The notes: a model not told the origin generated them from the letters alone. A stretch of 64,000 nucleotides of DNA from Flavobacterium azooxidireducens (GCF_023195775.1 NZ_CP096205.1:124001-188000); one strand, 5' to 3'. Positions 15,853 to 24,741 are shown, numbered from the stretch's first letter. Numbers and translations: made by a program.

Positions 15853-16821
15853 ATGCTTAAAGTTGGCGTTTTGGGTGCCGGTCACCTTGGAAAAATACAC
15901 TTGCGATTACTCAATCAATCTTCAAAATACGAATTAATAGGCTTTTATGATGAAAATCAGGAAAATGGAGCCAAAATTGCGGCCGAATTTGGTTATAAAC
16001 AATTTGACACGATTGCAAAATTGATTCATGCTGTTGATGTGATTGATATTGTAACTCCTACTCTTTCGCATTATAAATGTGCTAAAGTTTCGATTAAATC
16101 GGGCAAACATGTTTTTATTGAAAAACCGATTTCAACTACTGTTGAAGAAGCCGAAGAAATTATCGCTTTAGCAAAAGAATATAATGTTAAAGGTCAGGTT
16201 GGCCATGTAGAAAGATTTAATCCGGCTTTCATAGCTGTGAAGAATCAGATTGAAAATCCGATGTTTATTGAAACGCATCGTTTGGCGGAATTTAATCCAC
16301 GAGGAACAGATGTTCCGGTTGTTTTAGATTTAATGATTCATGATATTGATGCGATTTTGAGTGTTGTAAAGTCAAAAGTAAAGGCCGTTCACGCGAGTGG
16401 TGTTTCAGTTTTGAGTCAGTCTCCGGACATTGCGAATGCCAGAATTGAATTTGAAAATGGTTGTGTTGCGAATATCACTTCGAGTAGAATTTCGATGAAA
16501 AATATGCGAAAATCACGGTTTTTTCAAAAAGATGCTTACATCTCTGTCGATTATTTGGACAAAGTGTGTGAAGTAGTTAAAATGAAAGACGCACCTGAAG
16601 TTCCCGGTGATTTTGATATGATTTTACAAAATGCAGAAGGAGTTAAAAAACAAATTTATTTTGATAATCCCGAAGTTTCTTTGAACAATGCTATTTTGGA
16701 TGAATTGGAGACTTTTGCAGATGCGATTAATAACAATTCTACTCCGGTTGTAACGTTGGAAGATGGAACGGAAGCGTTGAGAGTGGCGTATATGATTATT
16801 GATTCGATGCAGGAAAAATAA
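15853..16821 (+). CDS. Gfo/Idh/MocA family oxidoreductase (322 aa)
   Basis: This is a cytoplasmic NAD(P)-dependent dehydrogenase, probably acting on a sugar or a sugar-like compound. The Rossmann motif GVLGAGHLGKIHL is at residues 5-17, and the family motif EKPIST (about 94-99) contains the conserved Lys. GHVERFNPAF and the LMIHDIDAIL segment (about 161-170) fit the C-terminal catalytic domain, with the His usually involved in catalysis. The length is typical. The exact substrate is not predictable. It is followed by a DUF1016 nuclease and a hydroxyacyl-CoA dehydrogenase in the same direction, with no obvious metabolic link. Confidence 0.9.
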   Translation: MLKVGVLGAGHLGKIHLRLLNQSSKYELIGFYDENQENGAKIAAEFGYKQFDTIAKLIHAVDVIDIVTPTLSHYKCAKVSIKSGKHVFIEKPISTTVEEAEEIIALAKEYNVKGQVGHVERFNPAFIAVKNQIENPMFIETHRLAEFNPRGTDVPVVLDLMIHDIDAILSVVKSKVKAVHASGVSVLSQSPDIANARIEFENGCVANITSSRISMKNMRKSRFFQKDAYISVDYLDKVCEVVKMKDAPEVPGDFDMILQNAEGVKKQIYFDNPEVSLNNAILDELETFADAINNNSTPVVTLEDGTEALRVAYMIIDSMQEK

Positions 16822-16905
16822 TTTCTTTCAGGTTTCAGTTTAACTTGAAACTTGACCCGAGCGACAGCGAACAGGCGAAGCAAACTTGAAACTTTTAAAC
16901 TAAAA

Positions 16906-17910
16906 ATGTCTTTATCCCAAAATTTAATAGTCGAAATAAAATCTTTAATAGCTCAGGCTAAAGAAGGTGCGATTCGTTCGGTAGATCATCATCGAACGGT
17001 GATGTATTGGCATATAGGCGAACGTATTTTTAACGAAGAGCAGCAAGGAAAAGACAGAGCAGATTATGGAAATTATTTGATAAAATATCTATCTGAACAA
17101 TTACAACCTGAATTTGGTAGTGCATTTTCTTATCGACAATTAGAATTAATGCGTCAATTCTACAGAACATTTCCAATTGCGAACTCACTGCGTTCGCAAT
17201 TGAGCTGGACTCATTACAGATTGCTATTACGCATTGATAATGAAGATAAAAGAGAATATTACATAGCGGAAACAGCAAAAAACAATTGGTCTGTTCGGCA
17301 AATGGAACGACAGATAAACAGTCAATTATATGAAAGATTATTATTGAGTAATGACAAAGAAAGTGTTTTAGCAGTTGCTCGAAATGAAGTCATCCCAACC
17401 AATCCAAATGAAATCATCAAAGATCCTTTAATTTTAGAATTTTTAGGATTAAAACGTGAAAGTGCTTATTATGAAAAAGATTTTGAACAAGCTATAATCA
17501 CAAATCTTCAAGATTTTTTATTAGAGTTAGGAAATGGATTTTCATTTGTAGCTCGTCAAAAAAGAATACATTTAGATGGTGATGAATTTTTTATTGATTT
17601 AGTTTTTTATAATCGTTTGTTGCAATGTTTTGTTTTATTTGAAATTAAAACACATAAATTAACTCACGAAGATTTAGGTCAACTTCAAATGTACGTAAAC
17701 TATTATGATCGAGTGGAAAAAGTAGCTCACGAAAAACCAACCATCGGAATTTTACTTTGTGCTGATAAAAACAATGCTGTTGTAAAATATTCTTTACCGG
17801 AAAACAACAATTCCATTTTAGCCAGTCAATATCAATTATATCTTCCGACGGAAGAACAATTACTGAAAGAAATTAGAAAAGAAATTGAAATAATCGAACA
17901 TAAAAATTAA
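16906..17910 (+). CDS. DUF1016/YhcG-family PD-(D/E)XK nuclease (334 aa)
   Basis: The N-terminal half (DUF1016_N) contains RTVMYWHIGERI and FSYRQLELMRQFY, a winged-helix-like region. The C-terminal half holds a PD-(D/E)XK nuclease core with the acidic residue in EFFIDLVFYNR (about 226-236) and the E-x-K motif in CFVLFEIKTHK (about 241-251). YhcG proteins are linked to DNA processing and often travel with restriction-modification genes, although their role is not settled. Here the gene stands between two metabolic genes with no restriction system nearby, suggesting a mobile single-gene cargo. I chose the ATG at 16906, since an upstream ATG at 16852 would add 18 residues encoded by intergenic-like DNA. 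Confidence 0.88.
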   Translation: MSLSQNLIVEIKSLIAQAKEGAIRSVDHHRTVMYWHIGERIFNEEQQGKDRADYGNYLIKYLSEQLQPEFGSAFSYRQLELMRQFYRTFPIANSLRSQLSWTHYRLLLRIDNEDKREYYIAETAKNNWSVRQMERQINSQLYERLLLSNDKESVLAVARNEVIPTNPNEIIKDPLILEFLGLKRESAYYEKDFEQAIITNLQDFLLELGNGFSFVARQKRIHLDGDEFFIDLVFYNRLLQCFVLFEIKTHKLTHEDLGQLQMYVNYYDRVEKVAHEKPTIGILLCADKNNAVVKYSLPENNNSILASQYQLYLPTEEQLLKEIRKEIEIIEHKN

Positions 17911-17947
17911 CGTCAAGAAATTTAAAACTTGAAACTAAACAAATAGA

Positions 17948-18835
17948 ATGAAAACAATAGCAGTAATCGGAGCTGGAACCATGGGTAACGGAATTGCCCA
18001 CACGTTTGCTCAAAGCGGATTTACCGTAAAATTAATTGATGTTTCCGAAAAATCGTTGGAAAAAGGAATGGCAACTATTGCTTCCAACTTAGATAGAATG
18101 GTGACAAAAGGAACCATTTCGGAAGATGATAAACACAAAACTATTTCTAATATTATTACTTATACCGACATCAAAGATGGTGTGGTTGGAACTGATTTGG
18201 TTGTGGAAGCTGCCACTGAAAATGTTGGTTTAAAGATGAATATTTTTAAACAACTGAGTGAAATTTGTGATCATAATGTGATTTTGGCTACGAATACTTC
18301 GTCTATTTCAATTACACAAATTGCGGCTCAAGTAGTTCATCCGGAAAGAGTAATTGGAATGCATTTTATGAATCCGGTGCCGATTATGAAATTGGTTGAA
18401 ATCATTCGTGGTTACAATACTTCGGATGAAGTGACTAAAATCATTATGGATTTATCAGTAAAATTAGGTAAAACGCCAACTGAAGTGAACGACTATCCCG
18501 GTTTTGTTGCTAACCGAATTTTAATGCCGATGATCAACGAATCGATCGAAACCTTGTATAACGGCGTTGCCGGAGTTCAAGAAATTGATACCGTTATGAA
18601 ACTCGGAATGGCTCACCCGATGGGACCATTACAACTAGCCGATTTTATTGGTTTGGATGTTTGTCTCTCTATTTTAAATGTGATGTATGATGGTTTCAAA
18701 AATCCAAAATATGCTCCATGTCCACTTTTAGTGAATATGGTGATGGCCGGAAAATTAGGTGTAAAATCGGGAGAAGGATTTTATGATTATTCAGAAAGTA
18801 AGAAGGCTGAGAAAGTTTCGAAGCAATTTATTTAA
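17948..18835 (+). CDS. 3-hydroxybutyryl-CoA dehydrogenase
   Basis: The enzyme interconverts 3-hydroxybutyryl-CoA and acetoacetyl-CoA with NAD(H). The Rossmann motif GAGTMGNGIAHTFAQ begins at residue 7, and the family motif VIGMHFMNPVPIMKLVEII (about 129-147) carries the catalytic His, with an Asn-rich TNTSS segment before it. NDYPGFVANRI and AHPMGPLQLADFIGLDV complete the C-terminal dimerisation domain. At 295 aa the length is that of the short, single-function (Hbd/PaaH-type) enzymes. It likely works in butyrate or fatty-acid-derived acyl-CoA metabolism. There is no operon partner from the same pathway in the window. Confidence 0.95.
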   Translation: MKTIAVIGAGTMGNGIAHTFAQSGFTVKLIDVSEKSLEKGMATIASNLDRMVTKGTISEDDKHKTISNIITYTDIKDGVVGTDLVVEAATENVGLKMNIFKQLSEICDHNVILATNTSSISITQIAAQVVHPERVIGMHFMNPVPIMKLVEIIRGYNTSDEVTKIIMDLSVKLGKTPTEVNDYPGFVANRILMPMINESIETLYNGVAGVQEIDTVMKLGMAHPMGPLQLADFIGLDVCLSILNVMYDGFKNPKYAPCPLLVNMVMAGKLGVKSGEGFYDYSESKKAEKVSKQFI

Positions 18836-18841
18836 TTGTTA

Positions 18842-18892
18842 TCGGTTGTAGGTTGTCAGTTAGCCGAAAGCCGAAAACTGATAACCGACAAC
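18842..18892. repeat. Imperfect palindrome of the ATAACCGACAACTG family
   Basis: ATCGGTTGTAGGTTGTCAGTT pairs in part with AACTGATAACCGACAAC across a loop that includes GCCGAAAGCCGAA. Related words (GATAACCGATAACCGACAAC) recur at 20850-20873, and the ACTGACAACTGAC words inside yggS (20691-20721) are of the same kind. Confidence 0.55.
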
Positions 18893-18896
18893 AGAA

Positions 18897-20123
18897 ATGA
18901 GTAAAATAATCCCTTTCAAAGCTGTTCGCCCCACCGCAGATAAAGTCGCTTTGGTTACGTGTAGAAATTACGACGATTATAGTTCAGCTGAGCTCGCTGC
19001 TTGGTTGAGTTTTAATCCGTATTCGTTTTTACACGTGATTCACCCTGCCTATGTGCATTCGCAGAAAATTACGTTAGATAAGCGTTTTAAAGGTGTGGCT
19101 CATAAATACCAAGATTTTAAAGACGATAAAATTTTTGTAGAAGAAGAAAAACCTGTTTTCTTTGTCTATGAAATTCAAACCAAAACCAATTCGTTTACCG
19201 GAATTGTAGCCGGGACTTCGATTGAAGATTATAAAAAAAATGTCATCAAAAAACACGAAGATACACTGCAATATCGGGTTGAATTATTCAAAGATTACTT
19301 GCATCAAACAGGTTTTAATACAGAACCGGTTTTGATTACTTATCCTGATAATGATTCGTTAAATAATTGGATATCCGATAAGAAAAAAGAACAACCAATT
19401 TATCATTTTTCTACTTCCAATAAAGAAAAACATACGTTGTGGAAAATTGACTTAGCGGAAGAAATTTCATGGTTGCAACAACAATTTGAAAAAATTCCGG
19501 AATTATATATTGCCGATGGTCATCACCGATCGGCTTCAGCAGAATTACTTTTTGATGAAAAAAAGAACGAACAAAATGAAAATCTAAATTATTTTATGAG
19601 TTTTCTAATTGCTGAAAGTAATGTCAAAATTTATGAATTCAATCGAATTATTCGTGATTTAAACGGTTATGAAGTCAATGATTTTTTAACCCAATTAGAT
19701 GAACATTTTATCATCAAAAACAAAGAACAAGAGTTGTGGAAACCCCAAAGTAAGTTTGAATTCGGAATGTATTTGGATGGAAATTTCTATGCTTTATTTT
19801 ACAAAATCAATAACAATAGCAAAAATCAAAATTCAATTTTATCAAATTTAGATGCTCAAATTTTGTATGATAAAGTTTTGCAACCTTTACTCGGAATTGA
19901 TGATTTAAGAAATGACGAACGAATCGAATACATTCCCGGAAAGCAATCCATTTTAACCATCAAAGAATTGATTGACGAAGGTGAATTTGAAGTTGGTTTT
20001 ATGCTTTATCCTTCTGATATTTCTGAAATTAAAGCCTTGGCAGATAATAATTTGATTATGCCACCAAAAAGCACGTATATTGAACCTAAGTTTAGAAGTG
20101 GGTTGATTGTGTATGAGTTATAA
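18897..20123 (+). CDS. DUF1015 family protein (408 aa)
   Basis: The protein matches DUF1015 throughout: the start IIPFKAVRPTADKVALVTCRNYDDY, the FLHVIHPAY segment, FFVYEIQTKTNSFTGIVAG, the DYKKNVIKKHEDT stretch (conserved IxxHExT) and the strongly conserved YIADGHHRSASA (about residues 202-213). The length is normal. DUF1015 proteins occur next to serine-biosynthesis genes in many Bacteroidota and have been suggested to act in amino-acid or phosphate metabolism, but no reaction is established here. No signal peptide is present. It is followed 31 bp later by yggS. Confidence 0.9.
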   Translation: MSKIIPFKAVRPTADKVALVTCRNYDDYSSAELAAWLSFNPYSFLHVIHPAYVHSQKITLDKRFKGVAHKYQDFKDDKIFVEEEKPVFFVYEIQTKTNSFTGIVAGTSIEDYKKNVIKKHEDTLQYRVELFKDYLHQTGFNTEPVLITYPDNDSLNNWISDKKKEQPIYHFSTSNKEKHTLWKIDLAEEISWLQQQFEKIPELYIADGHHRSASAELLFDEKKNEQNENLNYFMSFLIAESNVKIYEFNRIIRDLNGYEVNDFLTQLDEHFIIKNKEQELWKPQSKFEFGMYLDGNFYALFYKINNNSKNQNSILSNLDAQILYDKVLQPLLGIDDLRNDERIEYIPGKQSILTIKELIDEGEFEVGFMLYPSDISEIKALADNNLIMPPKSTYIEPKFRSGLIVYEL

Positions 20124-20129
20124 TGAGAT

Positions 20130-20151
20130 AATGTGCCAATTTGAAAATTTG
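20130..20151 (+). repeat. Short direct repeat before yggS
   Basis: AATGTGCCAATTTGAAAATT (with two more bases) recurs with one change at 20813-20834, immediately after the yggS stop. The pair brackets the gene. The sequence type GTGCCAATTTGAAAATTTG is common in intergenic DNA of Flavobacterium-like genomes. Confidence 0.6.
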
Positions 20152-20154
20152 AAA

Positions 20155-20814
20155 ATGAATATAACTGAAAATATTTCTAAAATAAAATCCTCCCTTCCAC
20201 CTCACGTAACCCTAGTTGCCGTTTCCAAAACAAAACCAGTTGCGGATTTAATGGAAGCTTACAACGCCGGTCAACGCATTTTTGGTGAAAATAAAATTCA
20301 GGAAATGACTGAAAAATGGGAACAAATGCCAAAAGACATTCAATGGCACATGATTGGTCACGTTCAGTCGAATAAGGTGAAATACATGATTCCGTATGTG
20401 AGTTTGATTCACGGTGTGGATAGTTTAAAATTGCTTAAAGAAATAAATCGTTTGGCTGTAAAATGGCGTAAGAAAGTGGATTGTTTATTGCAAATTCACA
20501 TTGCCGAAGAAGAAACTAAATTTGGTTTGGATGAAAAAGAATTGAATGGACTACTTTCCTCCGAAGAATTTAAAACCTTTGAAAATATTCGTATTGTCGG
20601 TTTAATGGGAATGGCTACTTTTACCGAAAATCAAGAGCAAATTAAACGTGAATTTTTACATTTAAAATCTATTTTTGATCAACAGAAACAACTGACAACT
20701 GACAACTGCCAACTGACAACTTTATCCATGGGAATGAGCGGAGATTATCAACTCGCTATCGAATGCGGAAGTACGATGGTTCGAATTGGAAGTAGTATAT
20801 TTGGCGTTCGCTAA
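20155..20814 (+). CDS. yggS: YggS family PLP homeostasis protein
   Basis: YggS binds pyridoxal 5'-phosphate without known catalysis and helps keep vitamin B6 and amino-acid pools balanced. The PLP Lys lies in LVAVSKTKPVADL, and FGENKIQEM, WHMIGHVQSNK, LLQIHIAEEETKFGL and MGMSGDYQLAIECGSTMVRIGSSIFG match the fold-type III barrel. I start at the ATG 20155 (219 aa), since an upstream frame from 20107 is read through the direct repeat. Just before the conserved LSMGMSGDY the protein has QQKQLTTDNCQLTTLS, encoded by a run of ACTGACAACTGACAACTGCC. It looks like an intergenic repeat that has entered the gene in frame. Confidence 0.93.
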   Translation: MNITENISKIKSSLPPHVTLVAVSKTKPVADLMEAYNAGQRIFGENKIQEMTEKWEQMPKDIQWHMIGHVQSNKVKYMIPYVSLIHGVDSLKLLKEINRLAVKWRKKVDCLLQIHIAEEETKFGLDEKELNGLLSSEEFKTFENIRIVGLMGMATFTENQEQIKREFLHLKSIFDQQKQLTTDNCQLTTLSMGMSGDYQLAIECGSTMVRIGSSIFGVR

Positions 20815-20834
20815 TGTGCCAATTTAAAAATTTG
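20813..20834 (+). repeat. Short direct repeat after yggS
   Basis: This is the second copy of the repeat at 20130-20151, and it begins inside the yggS stop codon (TAA, 20812-20814). It is followed by the ATAACCGATAACCGACAACTG repeat at 20851-20871. Confidence 0.6.
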
Positions 20835-20874
20835 CCAATTCGATAAAACAGATAACCGATAACCGACAACTGAT

Positions 20875-22236
20875 TTGTACGCAATTTTAGACATAGAAAC
20901 CACCGGAGGTCAATACAACGAAGAAGGAATAACCGAAATCGCCATCTATAAATTTGATGGTCACGAAGTCGTGGATCAATTTATTAGTTTGGTAAATCCT
21001 GAAATTCCAATTCAGCCGTTTGTGGTAAAATTAACCGGAATTAACAATGCCATGCTTCGTTCGGCTCCTAAATTTTATGAGGTGGCCAAACGTATCATTG
21101 AAATGACCGAAGGTTGCATTATAGTTGCACATAACGCTTCGTTTGACTACCGAATTTTACAAACCGAATTCAGACGATTGGGTTTTAAATTTCAAAAACA
21201 AACACTTTGCACGGTTGAATTATCGAAAAAATTATTGCCCGGACATGCTTCCTATAGTTTAGGAAAATTGGTTCGAGCACTCGGAATTCCGATGGCAGAC
21301 CGTCATCGAGCAAGTGGCGACGCAATGGCTACCGTGAAGTTGTTCAAAATGCTTTTGGCTCAAGATGTTGAAAAGGAAATCGTAAAAAGTTTGGTAAAAA
21401 CGGAAATCAAATCCGGAATGTCACCAAAATTGTTGGATATTGTTGAAAGCCTTCCTTCCAAAACAGGAATTTATTACATTCATAACGAAAAAGGTGATTT
21501 GATTTACATTGGAAAAAGCAAAAATATCAAAAAACGTGTTAACCAGCACTTTACAGGAACCAGTAGCAAATGCAAAAAAATTCAATTTGAAGTTTATACC
21601 GTTACGTATGAAGAAACCGGAAGTGATTTAATTGCACTTTTAAAAGAAAGCGAAGAAATCAAAATCAATAAACCAATTTATAATCGAGCACAACGAAAAA
21701 CCATTTTTCAATGGGCTTTGTATGCTATTAAAGACGAAAATGGTTATATGAAACTTTCACTTCAAAAAACCGATTTGAGAAAAAAGGAAATAACTTCATT
21801 TGCTTCCATCCAAGAAGGTAAAAGTGCTTTGTTTAAAATCACTGAAAAATACAATTTATGTCAAAAAATCAATGGCTTATATGAAACACAAAATGCATGC
21901 TTTCAATATAAAATAAAAGAATGCGATGGAGCTTGTATTGGCGAAATTTCGCCGGAAGAATATAATTCTCGTGTGGAAGAATTTATTGAAGCTTGTCAAT
22001 TTGACAATGAAAACATGGTGGTTATTGATCGTGGTAGAAGCCTCGAAGAACGATCGGCAATTCTGATTGAAAACGGAATATATAAAGGTTATTGTTTTTA
22101 TGAATTGAATTATCAAATTACAAATATTGAAGTACTTCGAAACATCATTATTCCGATGCAAAACAACCGAGATACCAAAAATATTATACAAGGCTACCTA
22201 AGAAAAAATAAAGTGATGAAGATTGTTAAATTTTAA
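20875..22236 (+). CDS. DnaQ-type exonuclease fused to GIY-YIG nuclease (453 aa)
   Basis: Residues 1-165 form a DEDD 3'-5' exonuclease: ILDIETTGG (metal Asp and Glu), HNASFDYRIL and the final HRASGDAMAT of ExoIII. Residues about 195-275 form a UvrC-like GIY-YIG domain (KTGIYYIHNEKGDLIYIGKS, then KKRVNQHF). The C-terminal part has Cys residues in CFQYKIKECDGACIG. The same domain pair occurs in Bacteroidota and mycobacterial proteins and suggests a role in repair-type incision and end trimming. The start is a TTG at 20875, chosen because the family begins MYAILDIETTGG and no ATG is nearby. It lies directly after the dispersed repeats. Confidence 0.92.
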   Translation: MYAILDIETTGGQYNEEGITEIAIYKFDGHEVVDQFISLVNPEIPIQPFVVKLTGINNAMLRSAPKFYEVAKRIIEMTEGCIIVAHNASFDYRILQTEFRRLGFKFQKQTLCTVELSKKLLPGHASYSLGKLVRALGIPMADRHRASGDAMATVKLFKMLLAQDVEKEIVKSLVKTEIKSGMSPKLLDIVESLPSKTGIYYIHNEKGDLIYIGKSKNIKKRVNQHFTGTSSKCKKIQFEVYTVTYEETGSDLIALLKESEEIKINKPIYNRAQRKTIFQWALYAIKDENGYMKLSLQKTDLRKKEITSFASIQEGKSALFKITEKYNLCQKINGLYETQNACFQYKIKECDGACIGEISPEEYNSRVEEFIEACQFDNENMVVIDRGRSLEERSAILIENGIYKGYCFYELNYQITNIEVLRNIIIPMQNNRDTKNIIQGYLRKNKVMKIVKF

Positions 22237-22242
22237 TTTCTT

Positions 22243-22250
22243 TATCTTTG
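22243..22250 (+). promoter_or_regulatory. -7 box of the ion channel gene
   Basis: TATCTTTG matches TAnnTTTG and is 18 bp before the ATG at 22268. A TTG about 18 bp further upstream may serve as the -33 element. Confidence 0.5.
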
Positions 22251-22267
22251 AATAATAAGTTGTTGCT

Positions 22268-23110
22268 ATGAGAGAAGCTAAATCGAGATATGAAATTTTC
22301 AGGCAGAAAACACACATCATTATTTATGGTACAAACACAGTAGCCGGAAGACTTTTTGACCTTATTCTTCTCGGTTTAATTCTGTTGAGTGTTTTGCTTG
22401 TAATGTTAGAAACAGTTGAAGGTTTTGACATCAAATACCACAACCAACTCGTTTTATTGGAATGGATTATCACTGCTTTTTTTAGTATAGAATACATTCT
22501 TCGGATTATCTGTATTGATAAACCTAAACGATATATTTTAAGTTTTTACGGAATCATCGATTTGATTGCCATTCTTCCTATGTATTTGTCTTATTTCTTT
22601 GCCAGCAGTCATTTGTTTGTCATTATCCGAGCTTTACGTTTATTACGTCTGTTTAAGATTTTAAATCACCCACATTTTTCAGGACAATCACAACAATTAC
22701 GAAAATCGCTTATTGCTAGTCGCGGTAAAATAGTAGCATTTATGTATTTTGTTTTAATTAGTTGTATTTTGATAGGCTCTTTAATGTATGTGGTGGAAGG
22801 TAAAGAATCAGGATTTACAAGTATTCCAATTAGTATTTATTGGTGTATTGTAACCTTAACTACGGTAGGATTTGGTGATATTACACCAATAACTCCGTTA
22901 GGTCAATTTATTGCGTCACTAGTAATGATAATGGGTTACGGCATTATTGCGGTTCCAACCGGAATTGTAACTGCTGAAATTGCAAAATCAGAATACAATC
23001 GTGGACGAGAATCTAAACGGCATCATTGCATGAGTTGCGGAAAAGAAGATCATAGTGAAAATGCTAAATTTTGCCATCACTGTGGCAATGAATTAGACGA
23101 AAATTCATAA
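22268..23110 (+). CDS. Voltage-gated potassium channel with C-terminal zinc ribbon
   Basis: The six-segment layout of a Kv-like channel is present: S1 about residues 29-49, S2 about 66-84, S3 about 94-113, S4 with positive charges in IIRALRLLRLFKI, then S5, the pore helix and S6. The K+ selectivity filter reads TLTTVGFGDITP (about 197-208). After S6 a short tail carries CMSCGKEDHSENAKFCHHC, a CxxC pair plus another CxxC, so a small zinc ribbon lies in the cytoplasm. It may act as a redox- or metal-sensing module; this is inferred. At 280 aa it is full length. miaA follows after 10 bp and is probably co-transcribed. Confidence 0.93.
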   Translation: MREAKSRYEIFRQKTHIIIYGTNTVAGRLFDLILLGLILLSVLLVMLETVEGFDIKYHNQLVLLEWIITAFFSIEYILRIICIDKPKRYILSFYGIIDLIAILPMYLSYFFASSHLFVIIRALRLLRLFKILNHPHFSGQSQQLRKSLIASRGKIVAFMYFVLISCILIGSLMYVVEGKESGFTSIPISIYWCIVTLTTVGFGDITPITPLGQFIASLVMIMGYGIIAVPTGIVTAEIAKSEYNRGRESKRHHCMSCGKEDHSENAKFCHHCGNELDENS

Positions 23111-23120
23111 ATAGTTAAAC

Positions 23121-24059
23121 TTGACAAATTCAAATTTTCTTATCACGATTATTGGGCCAACGGCCATTGGAAAAACAGCTTTAAGTATTGCTTTGGCTCA
23201 ACATTTTGGTTGCGAAATTATTTCGTGCGACAGTCGTCAGTTTTATAAAGAAATGAAAATTGGTACAGCTGTTCCAACTGAACAAGAATTGAAAGCAGCT
23301 CCACATCATTTTATTCAAAACAAATCCATTTTTGAAAATTATTCGGTTGGTGATTTTGAACGAGAAGCCATTGTGAAATTAGATGAATTGTTTAAAAAAA
23401 ATAACATTCAAATTATGGTTGGTGGATCTGGTTTGTATGTTGATGCGATTTTGAAAGGTTTTGATGATTTTCCGGATATTGATCCAACAATCAGAGAAGA
23501 AATTAAAAAGGAATTTGATTTAAACGGATTGAATTATTTACACAATAAATTAAAAGAATTAGATCCAATTTATTTTGAAAAAATAAGTGCCGAAAATCCG
23601 CAAACATTACAAAATCCGCAACGAATGATGCGATTTGTAGAAGTTTGTCTCGGAACCGAAAAACCTTATTCTTCGTTTTTAAATCAGAAAAAAAATAAGC
23701 GAAATTTTATTCCGATTGTTATTGGTTTGGAAGCTGAAAGAGAAATTATGTATAATCGAATTAATCGCAGAGTTGATTTAATGTTAGAAGATGGTTTGCT
23801 GAATGAAGCTAAAAATTTATTTCCAAATAAACAGTTGAATGCCTTGCAAACTGTTGGTTATCGTGAATTATTTGATTATTTTGAAGGAAAAACAAGTTTA
23901 GAATTTGCTATTGAAGAAATAAAAAAAAATACCAGACGTTTTGCCAAACGACAGTTAACGTGGTTTATGCGAACTGAAAATGTAATGTGGTTTGATTTTA
24001 AAACTGATGTGAATGAAATTATTACTCAAATTAATCAGAAAACAAAGCAACCAAATTAA
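23121..24059 (+). CDS. miaA: tRNA dimethylallyltransferase
   Basis: MiaA transfers a dimethylallyl group to the N6 of A37 in tRNAs reading UNN codons. The P-loop reads IGPTAIGKTALS (about residues 11-22), SCDSRQFYKEMKIGTA carries the catalytic Asp and Thr, and the tRNA-binding region includes FVEVCLGTEKPYS. The ending FAKRQLTWFMR is a hallmark of the family. The start is a TTG at 23121, which gives the normal 312 residues and places the P-loop correctly; no better ATG exists upstream. It follows the channel gene by 10 bp. Confidence 0.96.
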   Translation: MTNSNFLITIIGPTAIGKTALSIALAQHFGCEIISCDSRQFYKEMKIGTAVPTEQELKAAPHHFIQNKSIFENYSVGDFEREAIVKLDELFKKNNIQIMVGGSGLYVDAILKGFDDFPDIDPTIREEIKKEFDLNGLNYLHNKLKELDPIYFEKISAENPQTLQNPQRMMRFVEVCLGTEKPYSSFLNQKKNKRNFIPIVIGLEAEREIMYNRINRRVDLMLEDGLLNEAKNLFPNKQLNALQTVGYRELFDYFEGKTSLEFAIEEIKKNTRRFAKRQLTWFMRTENVMWFDFKTDVNEIITQINQKTKQPN

Positions 24060-24089
24060 ATTATATACGTCTTTATAAAAATATTTTGT

Positions 24090-24740
24090 ATGAAAAAATT
24101 GCTGTTTTTATTAGTTCTTTTCACTTTCAATAGTTGCGAAATTTATTACGATGGCGAAACCAGATTAGTGATTGACACTGTTGTTAAAGACATTGATGAC
24201 GGAACTCCGTTAAAAAATATTCCTTTTAAAGTAATTGTAACAAATGGTTATGATACTGAAACAATTTCTACCGGAATGACTGATAATGAAGGAAGAATTT
24301 TAGCTATTTTTCCAGCTCCAAAATCAGATTCTGACTTAATTAGTTTGAATATCATACCTGAAGAGACATATCAAAAGCAAGAATTTGTTAGAATACTAAA
24401 ATCTGATTTTATAAATTATAAAATTTCTCCTGTCTCAACCGGTTTGGTTAAAACAGATAGAATTACTCAATTAAATATTGAAATTATTCAAACTTCTTCA
24501 CAAATTGCTTTAAGCGATTTAGCCATTAATGCTATTCGTCCTGAATTTGTTATAGATTATAATCCCGAATATGAGGATGATCCCTCATGGTACTTCTATC
24601 CTATTTCAATTTTGAAGAATCAAACTTTTAACATTTCATACAAATTAACAGATTTTAGTGTAAATCCGGCTTCAGTTGAATATTTTTCAGTTCCGATAAC
24701 TGTTGAAAATGAAAGTATAAACTATCAATTAATTTATTAA
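24090..24740 (+). CDS. Hypothetical lipoprotein with Ig-like/CarboxypepD_reg-like fold (216 aa)
   Basis: The signal ends in FTFNSC, so Cys16 should be lipidated and the protein anchored to a membrane. Residues about 28-95 show the pattern of a carboxypeptidase-regulatory or transthyretin-like beta domain (VVKDIDDGTPLKNIPFKVIV, then TGMTDNEGRILAIFP). The rest is beta-rich and unrecognised. The next gene starts 1 bp after the stop and encodes a small outer-membrane barrel, so the two are probably partners at the cell surface. No function can be assigned. Confidence 0.75.
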   Translation: MKKLLFLLVLFTFNSCEIYYDGETRLVIDTVVKDIDDGTPLKNIPFKVIVTNGYDTETISTGMTDNEGRILAIFPAPKSDSDLISLNIIPEETYQKQEFVRILKSDFINYKISPVSTGLVKTDRITQLNIEIIQTSSQIALSDLAINAIRPEFVIDYNPEYEDDPSWYFYPISILKNQTFNISYKLTDFSVNPASVEYFSVPITVENESINYQLIY

Positions 24741-24741
24741 A

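Noticed and set aside
18842..18892. Riboswitch upstream of DUF1015
   Set aside because: The palindrome is of the dispersed ATAACCGACAACTG type found again at 20850 and inside yggS, so a repeat is a better explanation.
20107..20154. Longer YggS starting at 20107
   Set aside because: The extra residues are read through a dispersed direct repeat and the conserved N-terminus starts at 20155.
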